This document shows positions 35,174 to 44,592 of a stretch of DNA of 64,000 bases, in pieces (position 1 is the first letter of the stretch; each line of letters opens with the position of its first letter). Position numbers and translations under genes: made by a program. Under the pieces are notes generated by a model. It had not been told where the DNA came from. It saw only the letters and a program-made list of their open reading frames with translations, and did not search any database. The stretch is from Paenibacillus sp. GSMTC-2017 (GTDB lineage Bacteria > Bacillota > Bacilli > Paenibacillales > Paenibacillaceae). Location of the stretch: the NCBI RefSeq assembly GCF_016019935.1, contig NZ_JAECMT010000004.1:496833-560832 (forward strand), read 5' to 3'.

Positions 35174-35905
35174 TTACGTATCGAGGTTATCGATATGCTT
35201 TGGGAAAAGTGTAGCGATCGCATAGCTAGCATCTTCTAGTGCTTGTAATGCTTCACCAATGCGCCAAGCAGAGCGGTCTCGAGGACCGACCTCATTAGAT
35301 ATTGCTCGTAATTCCATGACTGGAATACCTAATTGCTCCGCTGCAATAGCTACGCCATAACCCTCCATACCTTCGGCAGCTGCACCAGGCACAAGTTGTG
35401 AACGAAGCTCAGCTGTAGCTGATGAGCCTGTTGCCGACGACACTGTAATAATGGGAGCATATACAACGGTAAGACCACTTAGCGCTAATGCAGACAAAAG
35501 TTTATCGTTCCATGATTCGCTCACTGCTACATGTGATGACCCGAATCCGAGCTGATCGACACTTAGAAATCCATCTTGTGTCTCCGCCCCAAGATCTGCT
35601 GCTACAATGCTATCAGCGAGTACGAGTGAGCCGATGCTCGCACGTGAAGGGAACCCGCCACCGATGCCAACACTAATAACAAGTTCATACGTACCGTTAA
35701 CAATTGAAGTAGCTGTTCTTGCCGCAACCGCAGCAGGACCTACACCCGCCGAAATGACATTGATGCGTGAAGGGCGAGCTTTTGCAAGACCTCTAATGAC
35801 AGCATCACGTTCTGCATCAACGGCTGTGACGATAAGGATACGCTTGTCGGTAGGATAATTATTATCATCTATTAAGACATTAGCGAATGAATGTTGATTT
35901 GACAT
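35174..35905 (-). CDS. mqnB: Futalosine hydrolase
   Basis: A 243-residue nucleoside-phosphorylase-fold hydrolase that releases hypoxanthine from futalosine. ISVGIGGGFPSRASIGSLVLAD near residue 75, VSSATGSSATAELRS near 155 and GMEGYGVAIAAEQLGIPVMELRAISNEVG near 180 match MqnB and related hydrolases. ATG 35905 with AAGGAG in the end of the kinase gene is preferred over 35929. Linked to mqnD, which supports the assignment over a generic nucleosidase. Confidence 0.92.
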   Translation of the reverse strand: MSNQHSFANVLIDDNNYPTDKRILIVTAVDAERDAVIRGLAKARPSRINVISAGVGPAAVAARTATSIVNGTYELVISVGIGGGFPSRASIGSLVLADSIVAADLGAETQDGFLSVDQLGFGSSHVAVSESWNDKLLSALALSGLTVVYAPIITVSSATGSSATAELRSQLVPGAAAEGMEGYGVAIAAEQLGIPVMELRAISNEVGPRDRSAWRIGEALQALEDASYAIATLFPKHIDNLDT

Positions 35906-35906
35906 C

Positions 35907-38213
35907 TTATTGTACTCCTTTTTCCTCAAGAGGTAGGCAGATCGATTTTTCAGGAATCGGTAAACGAATTTCTACACAAGTGCCTTCACCAATCTTACTA
36001 TAATAATGCATGCTACCTAGATGAATGGCGATAATTTGTTGGCAGATCATTACGCCGAGACCGTTGCCGCCTTCTTTCTTAGAATAGAAAGGTTCGCCAA
36101 TTCGTTTGAGATCGTCTTCAGAAATACCTTTTCCTTGATCGATGAAGCAAATGATAATTTCGTGGTCATCGAAACTCTTGAGCTCGATAATGAGTTCCCC
36201 GCCATCTTCCATCGCTTCGAGGCCATTTTTGATCACATTGACGAACACTTGCTTAAGTTGGCTTGCTACGCCTGGAATAGTAGGGATATCGGTCAGTTTC
36301 CGAACGACAAGTTCCACATTATAAAGTTTAGCTTCTGAATCCATAAGCATCACAATATCCCCGACGAGTTCGTTTATTTTCAAACAATCTTGTCTGATAG
36401 CTTGTGGTTTAGCAAGTACAAGAAACTCGCTGACAATCATATTAATTTGATCCAGTTCGGATAACATCAGGTCCAGAATAACGGGTGACAATGACCCTGT
36501 TCGCTGGTAGTGTTGCACGAAACCTCGCAAAGTCGTAAGAGGGTTTCGAACTTCATGCGCAACGCCCGCTGCCAGTTGACCTACGACGGACAGCTTCTCG
36601 GATCGTCTAATCATTTCTTCTGCTTGTTTCCGTGAAGTTATATTACGTGAAATCGAAGCGATCGCGATAATGGCATCATGTTCGTTTCTAATAGCCGAAA
36701 TTGTGATGCTGATCTCAATACTATCACCAGTCTTAGTAAATCGAGTCGTCTCATGGTCCGTAACCGAACCACCAGTTATAACCTTATGAATAAGATCTTC
36801 ATAAGCCGTGCGATATTCTTCAGGAACAGTAGGAAGTGGATGACCAATTACTTCGTCTCTCCGCCAGCCATATATGGCCTCAAAAGCGTTATTCACTTGA
36901 ATAATTCGTCCTTGTAAATCGATTACGTGAATCGCATCTGAAGTGTGATTTACAAAGGATTCCAAGTATTGCTTTGTACTTTGTAACTCATTCGCAGTGT
37001 CCTTAAGCTGAGTCGTATATTTATTAAGGTTAGCACCCATTGTATTAATTCGCGTAGCCAGTAGACCCAATTCATCGTTGTTATGAATAACGGTGGTAGC
37101 TTTGAAGTTGCCGGTAGCTATTGCGTTGACTGTTATTAATATTTGATTGAGCGATCGTATCATATAGCCTGCAATAAAATAGCTAGAAATCAGTGTGATC
37201 ATTACAAGTACAAGCGAGATTAAAATATGTGCAAAAAGTTGCCTTTTGAGCGGCTCATGAAGTGCTTGTTCATCGAATGCAACACTAATGACATAGTGCT
37301 TGTCCGCTATAATTGGAATAAAGCTCCGTAGTACTTGCTTGCCGTTAGAAGAATGACTATTGGTGATCGTTTGTCCAGTTGTAACAACTTCCTGAACAAT
37401 AGCTGTTTCTTCGGCTGTATTTTTGTACGTGTACGTACCGAAGGGAATAGCTCTAACATCAAGATTGTGTACGGGCACACCTTTTTTCATCTTTATAATC
37501 GGAGCAGTACCAAAATACTGCGGGTCGATACCTGTTATTTCTAGAAGGGCAGGCTGTTGATTAATCAGTTTACGAATAACATCATTAGTACCGTTTACAA
37601 GATCGTACTTAAAGTTTTTATCTGTATTGATAATCGTATTGATCATGTAGTTTGTGGAACCGTCGTAATAATAGCCCCATTTGTTAATAAGTGTAGGGTC
37701 AGAAACGGCGTAGTTGATAGGACCTGTCCAAAAGTTTTGTAACGTTTGTCCTTGTTTAATATCAACTTTTTTTAAATTAAATAGCTGGTGAAAAGCTGTA
37801 TTCCAATAATCCCATGACTTAGAGCTTAAGCCCAGTTCGTCGGGATTAGAGGATTTAACGGAAATAACCTCACCGTTAATACGTTGCCAGAGTGTTAAAT
37901 CATCTATGCCGAGCTCATCACGCAGCGCTACTAACTGCGCATCTGTAACTTGCTCGATATCTGGATTTAATTTCTCTTGGGCGACCATAGCGGCGAGGCG
38001 AAGTTTAATACCCAGTTCTATATCCATCGTATTACGATTTTTTTCTAATGTCTCAAGAGTGACAACAATCTGCTTGGCGATAGCCTGCATTTGTCTCTCG
38101 TAAGTATTTTCTTGATTCACTTTGGAAGACATATAAGAAGACGCAATATTAAGTAATAATATGATGGCGACAATCATTGAGATGGAGAAAGATAACTTAG
38201 CTTTGATTGACAC
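35907..38213 (-). CDS. Membrane sensor histidine kinase with extracellular, HAMP and PAS domains
   Basis: A 768-residue kinase. Helix 1 (residues ~7-29), an extracellular sensing region of ~280 residues (CHASE4-like in appearance), helix 2 (~315-340), HAMP to ~395, PAS ~415-525 (IHVIDLQGRIIQVNNAFEAIYGW), HisKA with the phospho-acceptor in AHEVRNPLTTLRGF near 555, and an ATPase with NGLEAM, DQGKGI and GGNGLGV boxes. The layout resembles sporulation-type kinases. Start is GTG 38213 (GGGAGGA upstream). No response regulator is adjacent; mqnB follows immediately. Confidence 0.88.
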   Translation of the reverse strand: MSIKAKLSFSISMIVAIILLLNIASSYMSSKVNQENTYERQMQAIAKQIVVTLETLEKNRNTMDIELGIKLRLAAMVAQEKLNPDIEQVTDAQLVALRDELGIDDLTLWQRINGEVISVKSSNPDELGLSSKSWDYWNTAFHQLFNLKKVDIKQGQTLQNFWTGPINYAVSDPTLINKWGYYYDGSTNYMINTIINTDKNFKYDLVNGTNDVIRKLINQQPALLEITGIDPQYFGTAPIIKMKKGVPVHNLDVRAIPFGTYTYKNTAEETAIVQEVVTTGQTITNSHSSNGKQVLRSFIPIIADKHYVISVAFDEQALHEPLKRQLFAHILISLVLVMITLISSYFIAGYMIRSLNQILITVNAIATGNFKATTVIHNNDELGLLATRINTMGANLNKYTTQLKDTANELQSTKQYLESFVNHTSDAIHVIDLQGRIIQVNNAFEAIYGWRRDEVIGHPLPTVPEEYRTAYEDLIHKVITGGSVTDHETTRFTKTGDSIEISITISAIRNEHDAIIAIASISRNITSRKQAEEMIRRSEKLSVVGQLAAGVAHEVRNPLTTLRGFVQHYQRTGSLSPVILDLMLSELDQINMIVSEFLVLAKPQAIRQDCLKINELVGDIVMLMDSEAKLYNVELVVRKLTDIPTIPGVASQLKQVFVNVIKNGLEAMEDGGELIIELKSFDDHEIIICFIDQGKGISEDDLKRIGEPFYSKKEGGNGLGVMICQQIIAIHLGSMHYYSKIGEGTCVEIRLPIPEKSICLPLEEKGVQ

Positions 38214-38277
38214 GATTGTTCCTCCCGAAGTCTAGGATGTACCTTAATAATTAGACAACGGGAGGTCGAAATCCTGT

Positions 38278-38775
38278 CTACTCGCGTCGAAATTGCTCGT
38301 CTTGTAAATATTGGACGGATTCTTCATACGTTTCGAAAGCCATTTCTAGTTCTTTGCCAGCGTAGACATACCAGAGGTCATCTTCGAGAAGCAACGTTAG
38401 GCGTGCACCGCCCGGTCCTCTCCAAAATTCTGCACGTGAAGATTGGAAGGAGTCTTTTGGTTCGCGGGCAACTCTAGTGTCAGCTACTTCTAAAGAGTCA
38501 CCAGTAAGCGAAGTGATCGAACGAGCAATTAATTGCTTTAGCTCATCTGACTCGAAGTCACGGATGTTAACCATGCCTTTGGCATCTGTGGGCACTCCCT
38601 TAAGAAGTCCGGCAAATACAAAGCCGTTTCCGTTCGGGTGTAAGTGGTAGACGACTGTTTGTTTCTCATGGACACTCTCTTCATAATGAAAGTTTACGCG
38701 GCCAAGCGAAACGTCCTTTCGCTGAAGTTCAGGAAAGGACGTAATGATAGCTAGTTTTTGGTCAAATGTAAGCAT
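38278..38775 (-). CDS. Conserved-looking soluble protein, function unknown
   Basis: A 165-residue cytoplasmic protein without membrane segments or signal. It contains HLHPNGNGFVFAGLL and a C-terminal WYVYAGKELEMAFETYEES. I do not recognise the family. GAGGAGG lies upstream of ATG 38775 at somewhat long spacing. It is on the same strand as the kinase downstream and a membrane protein upstream, with modest gaps. Confidence 0.65.
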   Translation of the reverse strand: MLTFDQKLAIITSFPELQRKDVSLGRVNFHYEESVHEKQTVVYHLHPNGNGFVFAGLLKGVPTDAKGMVNIRDFESDELKQLIARSITSLTGDSLEVADTRVAREPKDSFQSSRAEFWRGPGGARLTLLLEDDLWYVYAGKELEMAFETYEESVQYLQDEQFRRE

Positions 38776-38826
38776 ATTACAGGGTGAGCCTCCTCAGAAT
38801 AGACAACGGTGAATGGGTGCTTCGTC

Positions 38827-39330
38827 TTAGTCTGTCTTTTTTCTTAGCAATAAAATCGCTGCTCCACCTACGACAAGAAGAACTGCGAAATACGGCTGTT
38901 CCGATAACACAGTATTAAATAGCGCACCGAATGAAAAGACAATGAAGAACAATAGAGAGAGCACGGTTAAAATATTGATTGGAATGAGCAGCCATTTGTT
39001 ACGGTTGCCGAACCAATAAAATTCAAGCAAACCAACTGCAGGGGCAAGGATAAAGCCAGGCCACATCACGTGCCAGTTGTTAAATAACATGGAAATTTGA
39101 CAAACGATACCAACTGTTATCAAAGTACCGCCTGGAATTAAAAGTCCAAGACCTCTTCTGCCAGTCATACTGAAATATAGCCAGTGAAAGAACAGACCTA
39201 GCGGAAGTACAAATAGTGATGGCCAGAAGTATGCAAAGATTTTACCAGGTCCGAATGTTTCACCTTGATTAAGTAGCAACATGACGCCGAGCAGCAGTAG
39301 AAGTGAACCGCCAATTGTTTTGATCTTCAT
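38827..39330 (-). CDS. Small polytopic membrane protein, LiaF-like transmembrane domain type
   Basis: A 167-residue protein with four to five hydrophobic helices and the pattern IGGSLLLLLGVMLLLN...FWPSLFVLPLGL...LLIPGGTLITVGI, seen in DUF5668/LiaF transmembrane regions. No soluble domain. ATG 39330 is preferred over GTG 39342, since ACGGAG is too close to the latter. Function unknown. Confidence 0.65.
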   Translation of the reverse strand: MKIKTIGGSLLLLLGVMLLLNQGETFGPGKIFAYFWPSLFVLPLGLFFHWLYFSMTGRRGLGLLIPGGTLITVGIVCQISMLFNNWHVMWPGFILAPAVGLLEFYWFGNRNKWLLIPINILTVLSLLFFIVFSFGALFNTVLSEQPYFAVLLVVGGAAILLLRKKTD

Positions 39331-39393
39331 ACGAATGAACACTCCGTTCCTTATAAATTATAATGGATCATTACTCACAATCAAAGTACGGTT

Positions 39394-40455
39394 TTATTTT
39401 GGCTCAAAAGCGATCTCATACACCTCCCCGGGTGCTACATGAAGTGTATCCGTTAGCAATGGACTGCCCGTTATAGGCTTTTCATTGTGCGAGAGTACAA
39501 GCATATGATAACCATGCAAATGCAAGGGGTGATGAACAGTGCTGCGATTAATAATAGTTGCCCTTATTTGTTCGCCTTCCTTTGCAACAATCGTAGAAAG
39601 ATTAGGCGTTGAAATCCCATTAATTGTATCATAAAGGGCTGGTATTCCGTCGTAAATAGAAAGTCGATTATACAAAATAATGATACATGGATCGTTCAAA
39701 GTAGACTCCTTATTAAAGGGAATTTCGATTAATTCGTTTGTACAGCTACCACCTACAAAGAGGGGTGAATGGGGTAAGTAGTTGTAATCCGTTGCAGCAA
39801 GTGTTGGGACGCTAATCATAGTGGCAAGGGCAGCAGCAAGGCCAGAAATCTGAAGTCTTCTAGTCCAAGGCCTGACGTAAGTCTCTTTTGCACATAAAGT
39901 CGCTTTTTGGTTGCGGCTCGTTTGACGTACCCATAACGAACATCCTAGAAACAATAAAACGATAAGCGGTATAGTCACTTCTAACCATTGAAATGGAGTG
40001 GATAGGGAGATAAGAAAGTAGAAATTGCCTAGTGCGAGTAGTGCCGTAATAGTAAATGGTGCCACTAGAGCAGAGTCTGTTGCATGTCTCCTGCGGGGAA
40101 GATCAAGAGCGTGCCCCTTTTGTGCTTGCGTTCTTACAAGTAGCAATCGTAGTCTTGGCATTGCTAGTAACCAAATTAACAAAACGGATAATACGGCTAA
40201 AGGTGCTCTTACGAGTACTCGATCTATCCAAAGCATATGGTGAAGTGTTGCAGCAAGAGTAATGTCGGCTACTATGCCTATAGCAACAATAATAGTAAGA
40301 CCAATGGTCCAATACTTTATTGAGCGTACTTTATGGTGAAGCTCCTTTTCGGAACGGCTACTGATTAGTGTAGATGCCTTATTCCAAGCGATGAAGCTTA
40401 TTATAAGCAACAGTAGTAATGCTCCTTGATCGATATAAGTAAGTATGCTGTACAT
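39394..40455 (-). CDS. Membrane protein ending in a truncated multicopper-oxidase (cupredoxin) domain
   Basis: A 353-residue protein with about six membrane helices (to residue ~225) and a C-terminal cupredoxin-like part. The copper motif HHPLHLHGYHMLVL near residue 308 matches the first HxH site of multicopper oxidases. The protein stops at HVAPGEVYEIAFEPK, just before the place where the HCHxxxH motif normally occurs, so the type 1 and trinuclear sites cannot be complete. I found no continuation in other frames in the 50-base gap. It may be a truncated gene. GGAGGG precedes ATG 40455. Confidence 0.7.
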   Translation of the reverse strand: MYSILTYIDQGALLLLLIISFIAWNKASTLISSRSEKELHHKVRSIKYWTIGLTIIVAIGIVADITLAATLHHMLWIDRVLVRAPLAVLSVLLIWLLAMPRLRLLLVRTQAQKGHALDLPRRRHATDSALVAPFTITALLALGNFYFLISLSTPFQWLEVTIPLIVLLFLGCSLWVRQTSRNQKATLCAKETYVRPWTRRLQISGLAAALATMISVPTLAATDYNYLPHSPLFVGGSCTNELIEIPFNKESTLNDPCIIILYNRLSIYDGIPALYDTINGISTPNLSTIVAKEGEQIRATIINRSTVHHPLHLHGYHMLVLSHNEKPITGSPLLTDTLHVAPGEVYEIAFEPK

Positions 40456-40712
40456 TTACTTGACCCTCCTAGGTCTATATCTAATAAATCGTTTATCGTT
40501 CGTTAGCTTCGTTATAATGGTAGCCTTTGTAAAGAATGCTTAAAACCTCCGAGAGTCTTATCCTAACCTAGACTTCAGTCGGGGGTGAACTGTTGCGAAG
40601 CGGAATGATTGCCCATTACGGAGAAATTTCCTATGAAGCGACATTTTACACCTCTTGTTAGTTTCTATTAAAACGATACAATTAAGATACAAAATAGTAG
40701 GAGGTGAAAAAT

Positions 40713-40937
40713 ATGAGCCAAGAACAAGAAATTGTTCAAGAGAACGCGGAAGAAATTGTACAATTGATTTCGGAGGATTCCCCTGCTGAAGAAGTTGCTG
40801 AAGCAGAGGAAGAGGCAGTTGAAGCAGAAGCTACTGAGGTAGTAGAAGCTGAGTTGGAAGAGGAAGTAGAGGAAGCAGCTGCAGCGGTCGAAGAAGAGGC
40901 TGAAGCTGAAGAATCGTCTGAAGAAGGAACAGAGTAA
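40713..40937 (+). CDS. Highly acidic Glu/Ala-rich small protein
   Basis: The 74-residue product is about 45% glutamate, with alanine and valine filling low-complexity repeats, and has almost no basic residues. An exceptionally good Shine-Dalgarno (AGGAGGTG, 40700-40706) precedes ATG 40713. It should be disordered or weakly helical. No family is recognised. A large hairpin at 41054-41129 lies downstream. The low-complexity coding repeats (GAAGAAGCT-type) could vary in length between strains. Confidence 0.7.
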   Translation: MSQEQEIVQENAEEIVQLISEDSPAEEVAEAEEEAVEAEATEVVEAELEEEVEEAAAAVEEEAEAEESSEEGTE

Positions 40938-41304
40938 GTGTTTGAAAAAATGAAATAATACTTAAACTAATAAAACTCTTGCGAGGTTCTGATCGTCGAT
41001 AAATGGCTGATGAGCTCGCATGTTAAGCAGTTTTTATGTAAATAGAGTGTAAGAAAAGGACATCTTCTCTAAGTGGATAGGCGATTAGGATTTTATCCGA
41101 TTCGTGTCTACTTAAGGAAATGTCCTTTATTTGTTTTGTTTACTTTTCAGAATTGGTTATCACAGTATCACCGTTGTTTCCCAAAAATTATCGAGTACGA
41201 AACAGTTGACAATCAAATGTCTTTAGTTTAAGATAAATTCAACAGATAACAAAAGTAAGTTAATTAATATTTGTTAGCATATAAACTAAATGGAGGTTTT
41301 ATAA
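40938..41304. other. Gap holding a large hairpin and the yceI promoter
   Basis: A hairpin at 41054-41129 (AAAGGACAT / ATGTCCTTT, with an inner GGAT-TTT-ATCC) is a probable terminator of the acidic-protein gene. At 41206-41234, TTGACA-17-TAAGAT is a promoter for the YceI gene. Nothing else is visible. Confidence 0.6.
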
Positions 41305-41838
41305 ATGGCAAAAACAATATGGGCAGTAGACGCCTCACACAGTGCAATCGATTTTTCGGTAAGACATATGATGATTTCGAAGGTAAAAGGGACGTTCCAC
41401 ACATTCGAAGCTAATGTCGAAGCTGATGTAAATGACCTAACTTCAGCAAACATTTCTTTTAGCATCGATATCAACAGTGTAGATACTCGCAACGCTGATC
41501 GTGACGCACACTTAAAAGGTGCTGATTTCTTTGACACAGAAAAATATCCTACACTTACTTTCAATGCCGCTACTATCGTGAAAACTGGCGAAGGTGAATA
41601 TGAGGTATCTGGAGAAGTTAGCTTGCATGGTGTTACTCGTACAGAAACTTTCGAAGTGACTTATGAAGGTTCTGGCAAAGATCCATGGGGTAATGCACGA
41701 GCTGGTTTCAGCGCTAAGAGCACACTTAAGCGTAGCGACTACGGTCTAACGTACAATGCAGCACTAGAAACAGGCGGCGTTCTTATCGGCGACGATGTGA
41801 AGATTTCATTAGAAATTGAAGCTGTGCAACAAGCGTAA
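41305..41838 (+). CDS. YceI-family lipocalin-like protein
   Basis: A 177-residue YceI-domain protein, a beta-barrel that binds isoprenoid chains in characterised members. Family segments: WAVDASHSAIDFSVRHMMISKVKGTF at the start, DSVDTRNADRDAHLKGADFFD near residue 60, and the C-terminal GVLIGDDVKISLEIEA. No signal peptide, so cytoplasmic. GGAGG precedes ATG 41305, with a sound promoter upstream. Role uncertain; a link to isoprenoid quinones is possible. Confidence 0.93.
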   Translation: MAKTIWAVDASHSAIDFSVRHMMISKVKGTFHTFEANVEADVNDLTSANISFSIDINSVDTRNADRDAHLKGADFFDTEKYPTLTFNAATIVKTGEGEYEVSGEVSLHGVTRTETFEVTYEGSGKDPWGNARAGFSAKSTLKRSDYGLTYNAALETGGVLIGDDVKISLEIEAVQQA

Positions 41839-41859
41839 TAAATAAATGTAAGAGTAGCA

Positions 41860-41905
41860 GGGCTGTCATTAGTGTAGAGAAATCTACCTAAGGCAGCCCC
41901 TATTT
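41860..41905 (+). terminator. Hairpin after yceI
   Basis: GGGCTGTC / GGCAGCCC with an inner GTAGA-TCTAC stem, followed by a T-rich stretch. Confidence 0.65.
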
Positions 41906-42029
41906 GTGTTTAAATGAAGAAAATCATTAAAAAGTATAACAATTCATGAATCTAGTGGAATGTACAGGATTTAAGGAGAATGTTACGATGTTGCCAAGTA
42001 TAAAACGAAAGGCGAGAGGGTGAGGTTTT

Positions 42030-43184
42030 ATGGAGCATTCGAAAGGCTATCGTATCGCAAAATTAGTTATTAGCGTAGTTGCTATTATGGGAGTATTTCT
42101 TATTACAAGAGAATTATTTCAGGGCAAAGCAAACAACGAGAATACAAAGGTAATCGAACAAAGCGCATCGGCAGTCAACCAAACTGGAGAATCACTATCT
42201 AATGAAATACCAACCGATGATCAAAATGGTGAGAAAAGTTTGGAACAATTGGTTAAACAATATGATGATATTCCGATTTTTGATGCACATAATCATAATG
42301 CAGGTGGTGAAAGATATCGTAAAATGATGGAGACGTGGGACAAAAATAGTATCGAACGAATCGTTTTGTTTGGTGCAGTATCTTCACCTGATGCAGTCGT
42401 AACAGATAAAATCGCTTGGGAAGCTTATTTGGATCATCCAGATCGGTTTATTCCCTTTTTCTCAGGAGTAAACTTGTTAGAGGAATCAGGCCTTCAGACG
42501 GTAAAGGACAATTTGGAGAAGGGTTATTTCGGAATAGGTGAAATTGCAGCTGCGTCTACCTATTCGCCAATACTTACTAAAGTACCGTGGAAAACAGCTC
42601 ATCCAATGGATGGTATTTTGCCACAAATATATGAGTTATGCGCACAATATCAAGCACCTCTGTTACTGCATATTGATCCGCTTGATGGGCTACCGATCTC
42701 GAAGCTCAAGGAAGCTCTTATGCAATATCCTGATACAACAATTATTTTGGCACATGCCAATGCCTACAATACGCCTGGAAATGTAGAAAATCTGCTAGAG
42801 GAACATCCGAATCTTTATGTTGATTTTTTTGCAGGGTTTACTGCTTACAATGCGGATAGTACAAACAAGCTTGACGACTTTATTCCTATTATAAAAAAAT
42901 ATCCAAACCGTATTCTGCTCAGCACAGACTCTGGATTTGGACTTAATAGTGAGCTACAAGCCATTGATGCAATATATCGGCTAATTGATCTACTCAATGA
43001 CAGAGTGCTAGCAAAGCAGATTGCTTATGACAATTTGGATGCATTGATTGCTCGTCAGCCTGCTACAGCAACACAACTTAAGGCTATCGAAGAGCTTAAA
43101 CTAACGGAAGCGCAATTACCTAATTTAGAGTCTCTATCGAAGCTGGAAGCAGCTAAAATTATAAATGCGGGGAGGGATAAATAG
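42030..43184 (+). CDS. Amidohydrolase-2 family protein with N-terminal membrane anchor
   Basis: A 384-residue protein. A single hydrophobic helix at residues ~12-30 anchors it, followed by a polar linker and a TIM-barrel metal-dependent hydrolase domain: FDAHNHN near residue 88 (HxH), LLHIDPLDG near 215, ILAHANAYN near 245 and LLSTDSGFG near 298 fit the metal and active-site strands. The location is probably outside the cytoplasmic membrane. Substrate unknown. The gene stands alone. Confidence 0.8.
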   Translation: MEHSKGYRIAKLVISVVAIMGVFLITRELFQGKANNENTKVIEQSASAVNQTGESLSNEIPTDDQNGEKSLEQLVKQYDDIPIFDAHNHNAGGERYRKMMETWDKNSIERIVLFGAVSSPDAVVTDKIAWEAYLDHPDRFIPFFSGVNLLEESGLQTVKDNLEKGYFGIGEIAAASTYSPILTKVPWKTAHPMDGILPQIYELCAQYQAPLLLHIDPLDGLPISKLKEALMQYPDTTIILAHANAYNTPGNVENLLEEHPNLYVDFFAGFTAYNADSTNKLDDFIPIIKKYPNRILLSTDSGFGLNSELQAIDAIYRLIDLLNDRVLAKQIAYDNLDALIARQPATATQLKAIEELKLTEAQLPNLESLSKLEAAKIINAGRDK

Positions 43185-43219
43185 GGGCTGTATTGTGACT
43201 GAACAACGAGTATATTAGC
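43184..43219. terminator. Hairpin between convergent amidohydrolase and FMN reductase genes
   Basis: AGGGGCT / AGCCCCT inverted repeat with a long loop and no clear T-run; probably ends both transcripts. Confidence 0.45.
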
Positions 43220-43228
43220 CCCTGCCCA

Positions 43229-43777
43229 TTACCCTTTAATTCGGCTTGCCAGCTCTAAAAATGAATGGGTTACACGTCTAATCCGTTCGGTAACTTCTCC
43301 ACCAGAACCTTCATGATCGGTATGCGATTCAGCGAACCAATTGCGCTGCGCACCACCAATAGATATCCATTCAGCGGAATTAATGCCATGCAAGTTGCGA
43401 ACGATGGCTTGAAGCTGTTGAAGAGAGCTTGTTCCAACCGCACCGCCTGCAGAGCTCATGGACAATACAGCTTTTCCACGGAAGTGTTCTTGACCTAGAT
43501 GGTCAAGCGCATTTTTTAATACACCAGATATACTGCTATGGTACTCAGGAGTAGCGAGCACGATAGCATCGCTTTGGCGCATAACTTTTTGTAACTCGGA
43601 AATCGTATCGGTACTATCATATTCGTCATCCGGTGAATAGAACGGCAACGGTTTTTCATAAAGATCAAATAAATGTGCCTGATGCCCACTTTTTGAAATG
43701 ATGTCGCCAACAAATGCGGATAAGCGGGTGCTTGTGGCGTCTTTGCGATTGCTTCCTGCTAACAAAATGATATTCAT
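43229..43777 (-). CDS. NADPH-dependent FMN reductase family protein
   Basis: A 182-residue flavodoxin-like reductase. The FMN phosphate loop is LLAGSNRKDATSTRL at the N-terminus, and LATPEYHSSISGVLKNALDHL near residue 75 is the family hallmark. Members reduce quinones, azo dyes or chromate with NAD(P)H. ATG 43777 is better spaced from AGAAGGG than ATG 43786. Confidence 0.9.
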   Translation of the reverse strand: MNIILLAGSNRKDATSTRLSAFVGDIISKSGHQAHLFDLYEKPLPFYSPDDEYDSTDTISELQKVMRQSDAIVLATPEYHSSISGVLKNALDHLGQEHFRGKAVLSMSSAGGAVGTSSLQQLQAIVRNLHGINSAEWISIGGAQRNWFAESHTDHEGSGGEVTERIRRVTHSFLELASRIKG

Positions 43778-43882
43778 ACGAATCATTTCCCTTCTGAATT
43801 GTCATCGACAATTGATCTGATGTAATCATATCATCGCCATTCAGATCGGCGCGTCAGAATATGGATGGATCTTTATAAGCAA

Positions 43883-43911
43883 AGAGCATTCAACCTTTGG
43901 CTGAATGCTCT
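43883..43911 (-). terminator. Terminator after the response regulator gene
   Basis: AGAGCATTCA / TGAATGCTCT with a nine-base loop, just past the stop on the minus strand, followed by TTTG. Confidence 0.7.
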
Positions 43912-43917
43912 ACGACT

Positions 43918-44592
43918 TTAGTCTGAGTTTTGAACTTTACTATTAAGCCCGTGTTTCACTGCATACAATGCTGCTTGCGTACGATCCGTTACCCCGATTT
44001 TGCTCAAAATATGGCTAACATGCGTCTTGACCGTTTTTTCGGTAATAACTAGTTCTGTCGCAATGGAACGGTTGCTCATACCGGATGCGATTAGTGAGAG
44101 AACATCTTGCTCACGTTTTGTTAATAAGTCGTGTTGTTGTGGTTCCTCGTTATTAACATCTCCGTTATAGAGAGATACATATTGATTCATCAATTGGCTG
44201 GCGATGTCAGGGTGAAGCTCAACCTTACCATCTTGAACACGTCGTATCGCAATAGCTAAATCATCGGGTTCAATATCTTTGAGCAAATAGCCTTTTGCTC
44301 CGGCTCGAATAGCAGGTAACGCGTGATCCTGATCGGAAAAGGAAGTAAGAATAATTACTTTAACAGTAGGATGCAGACGTGTAATTTCTTTAGTAGCATC
44401 AATACCGCCCATGTCCGGCATACGAATGTCCATAAGTATAATGTCTGGAGATAGTATAGAAATTTGTTCTAATGCTTCAACACCGGATGAAGCTTCCCCT
44501 ACTAGTTCAATATCACGTTGTGAAGATAGGAACATCTGTAAACCTTTACGAACCATTTTGTGATCGTCTGCAAGCAAAATGCGTATACTCAT
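43918..44592 (-). CDS. NarL/LiaR-family response regulator
   Basis: A 224-residue regulator with a receiver domain (phospho-acceptor Asp55 in IILMDIRMPD) and a C-terminal LuxR-type helix-turn-helix (LTKREQDVLSLIASGMSNRSIATEL, residues ~155-215). Its start codon overlaps the stop of the kinase gene, so they form a two-component pair. Target genes are unknown. Confidence 0.94.
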   Translation of the reverse strand: MSIRILLADDHKMVRKGLQMFLSSQRDIELVGEASSGVEALEQISILSPDIILMDIRMPDMGGIDATKEITRLHPTVKVIILTSFSDQDHALPAIRAGAKGYLLKDIEPDDLAIAIRRVQDGKVELHPDIASQLMNQYVSLYNGDVNNEEPQQHDLLTKREQDVLSLIASGMSNRSIATELVITEKTVKTHVSHILSKIGVTDRTQAALYAVKHGLNSKVQNSD

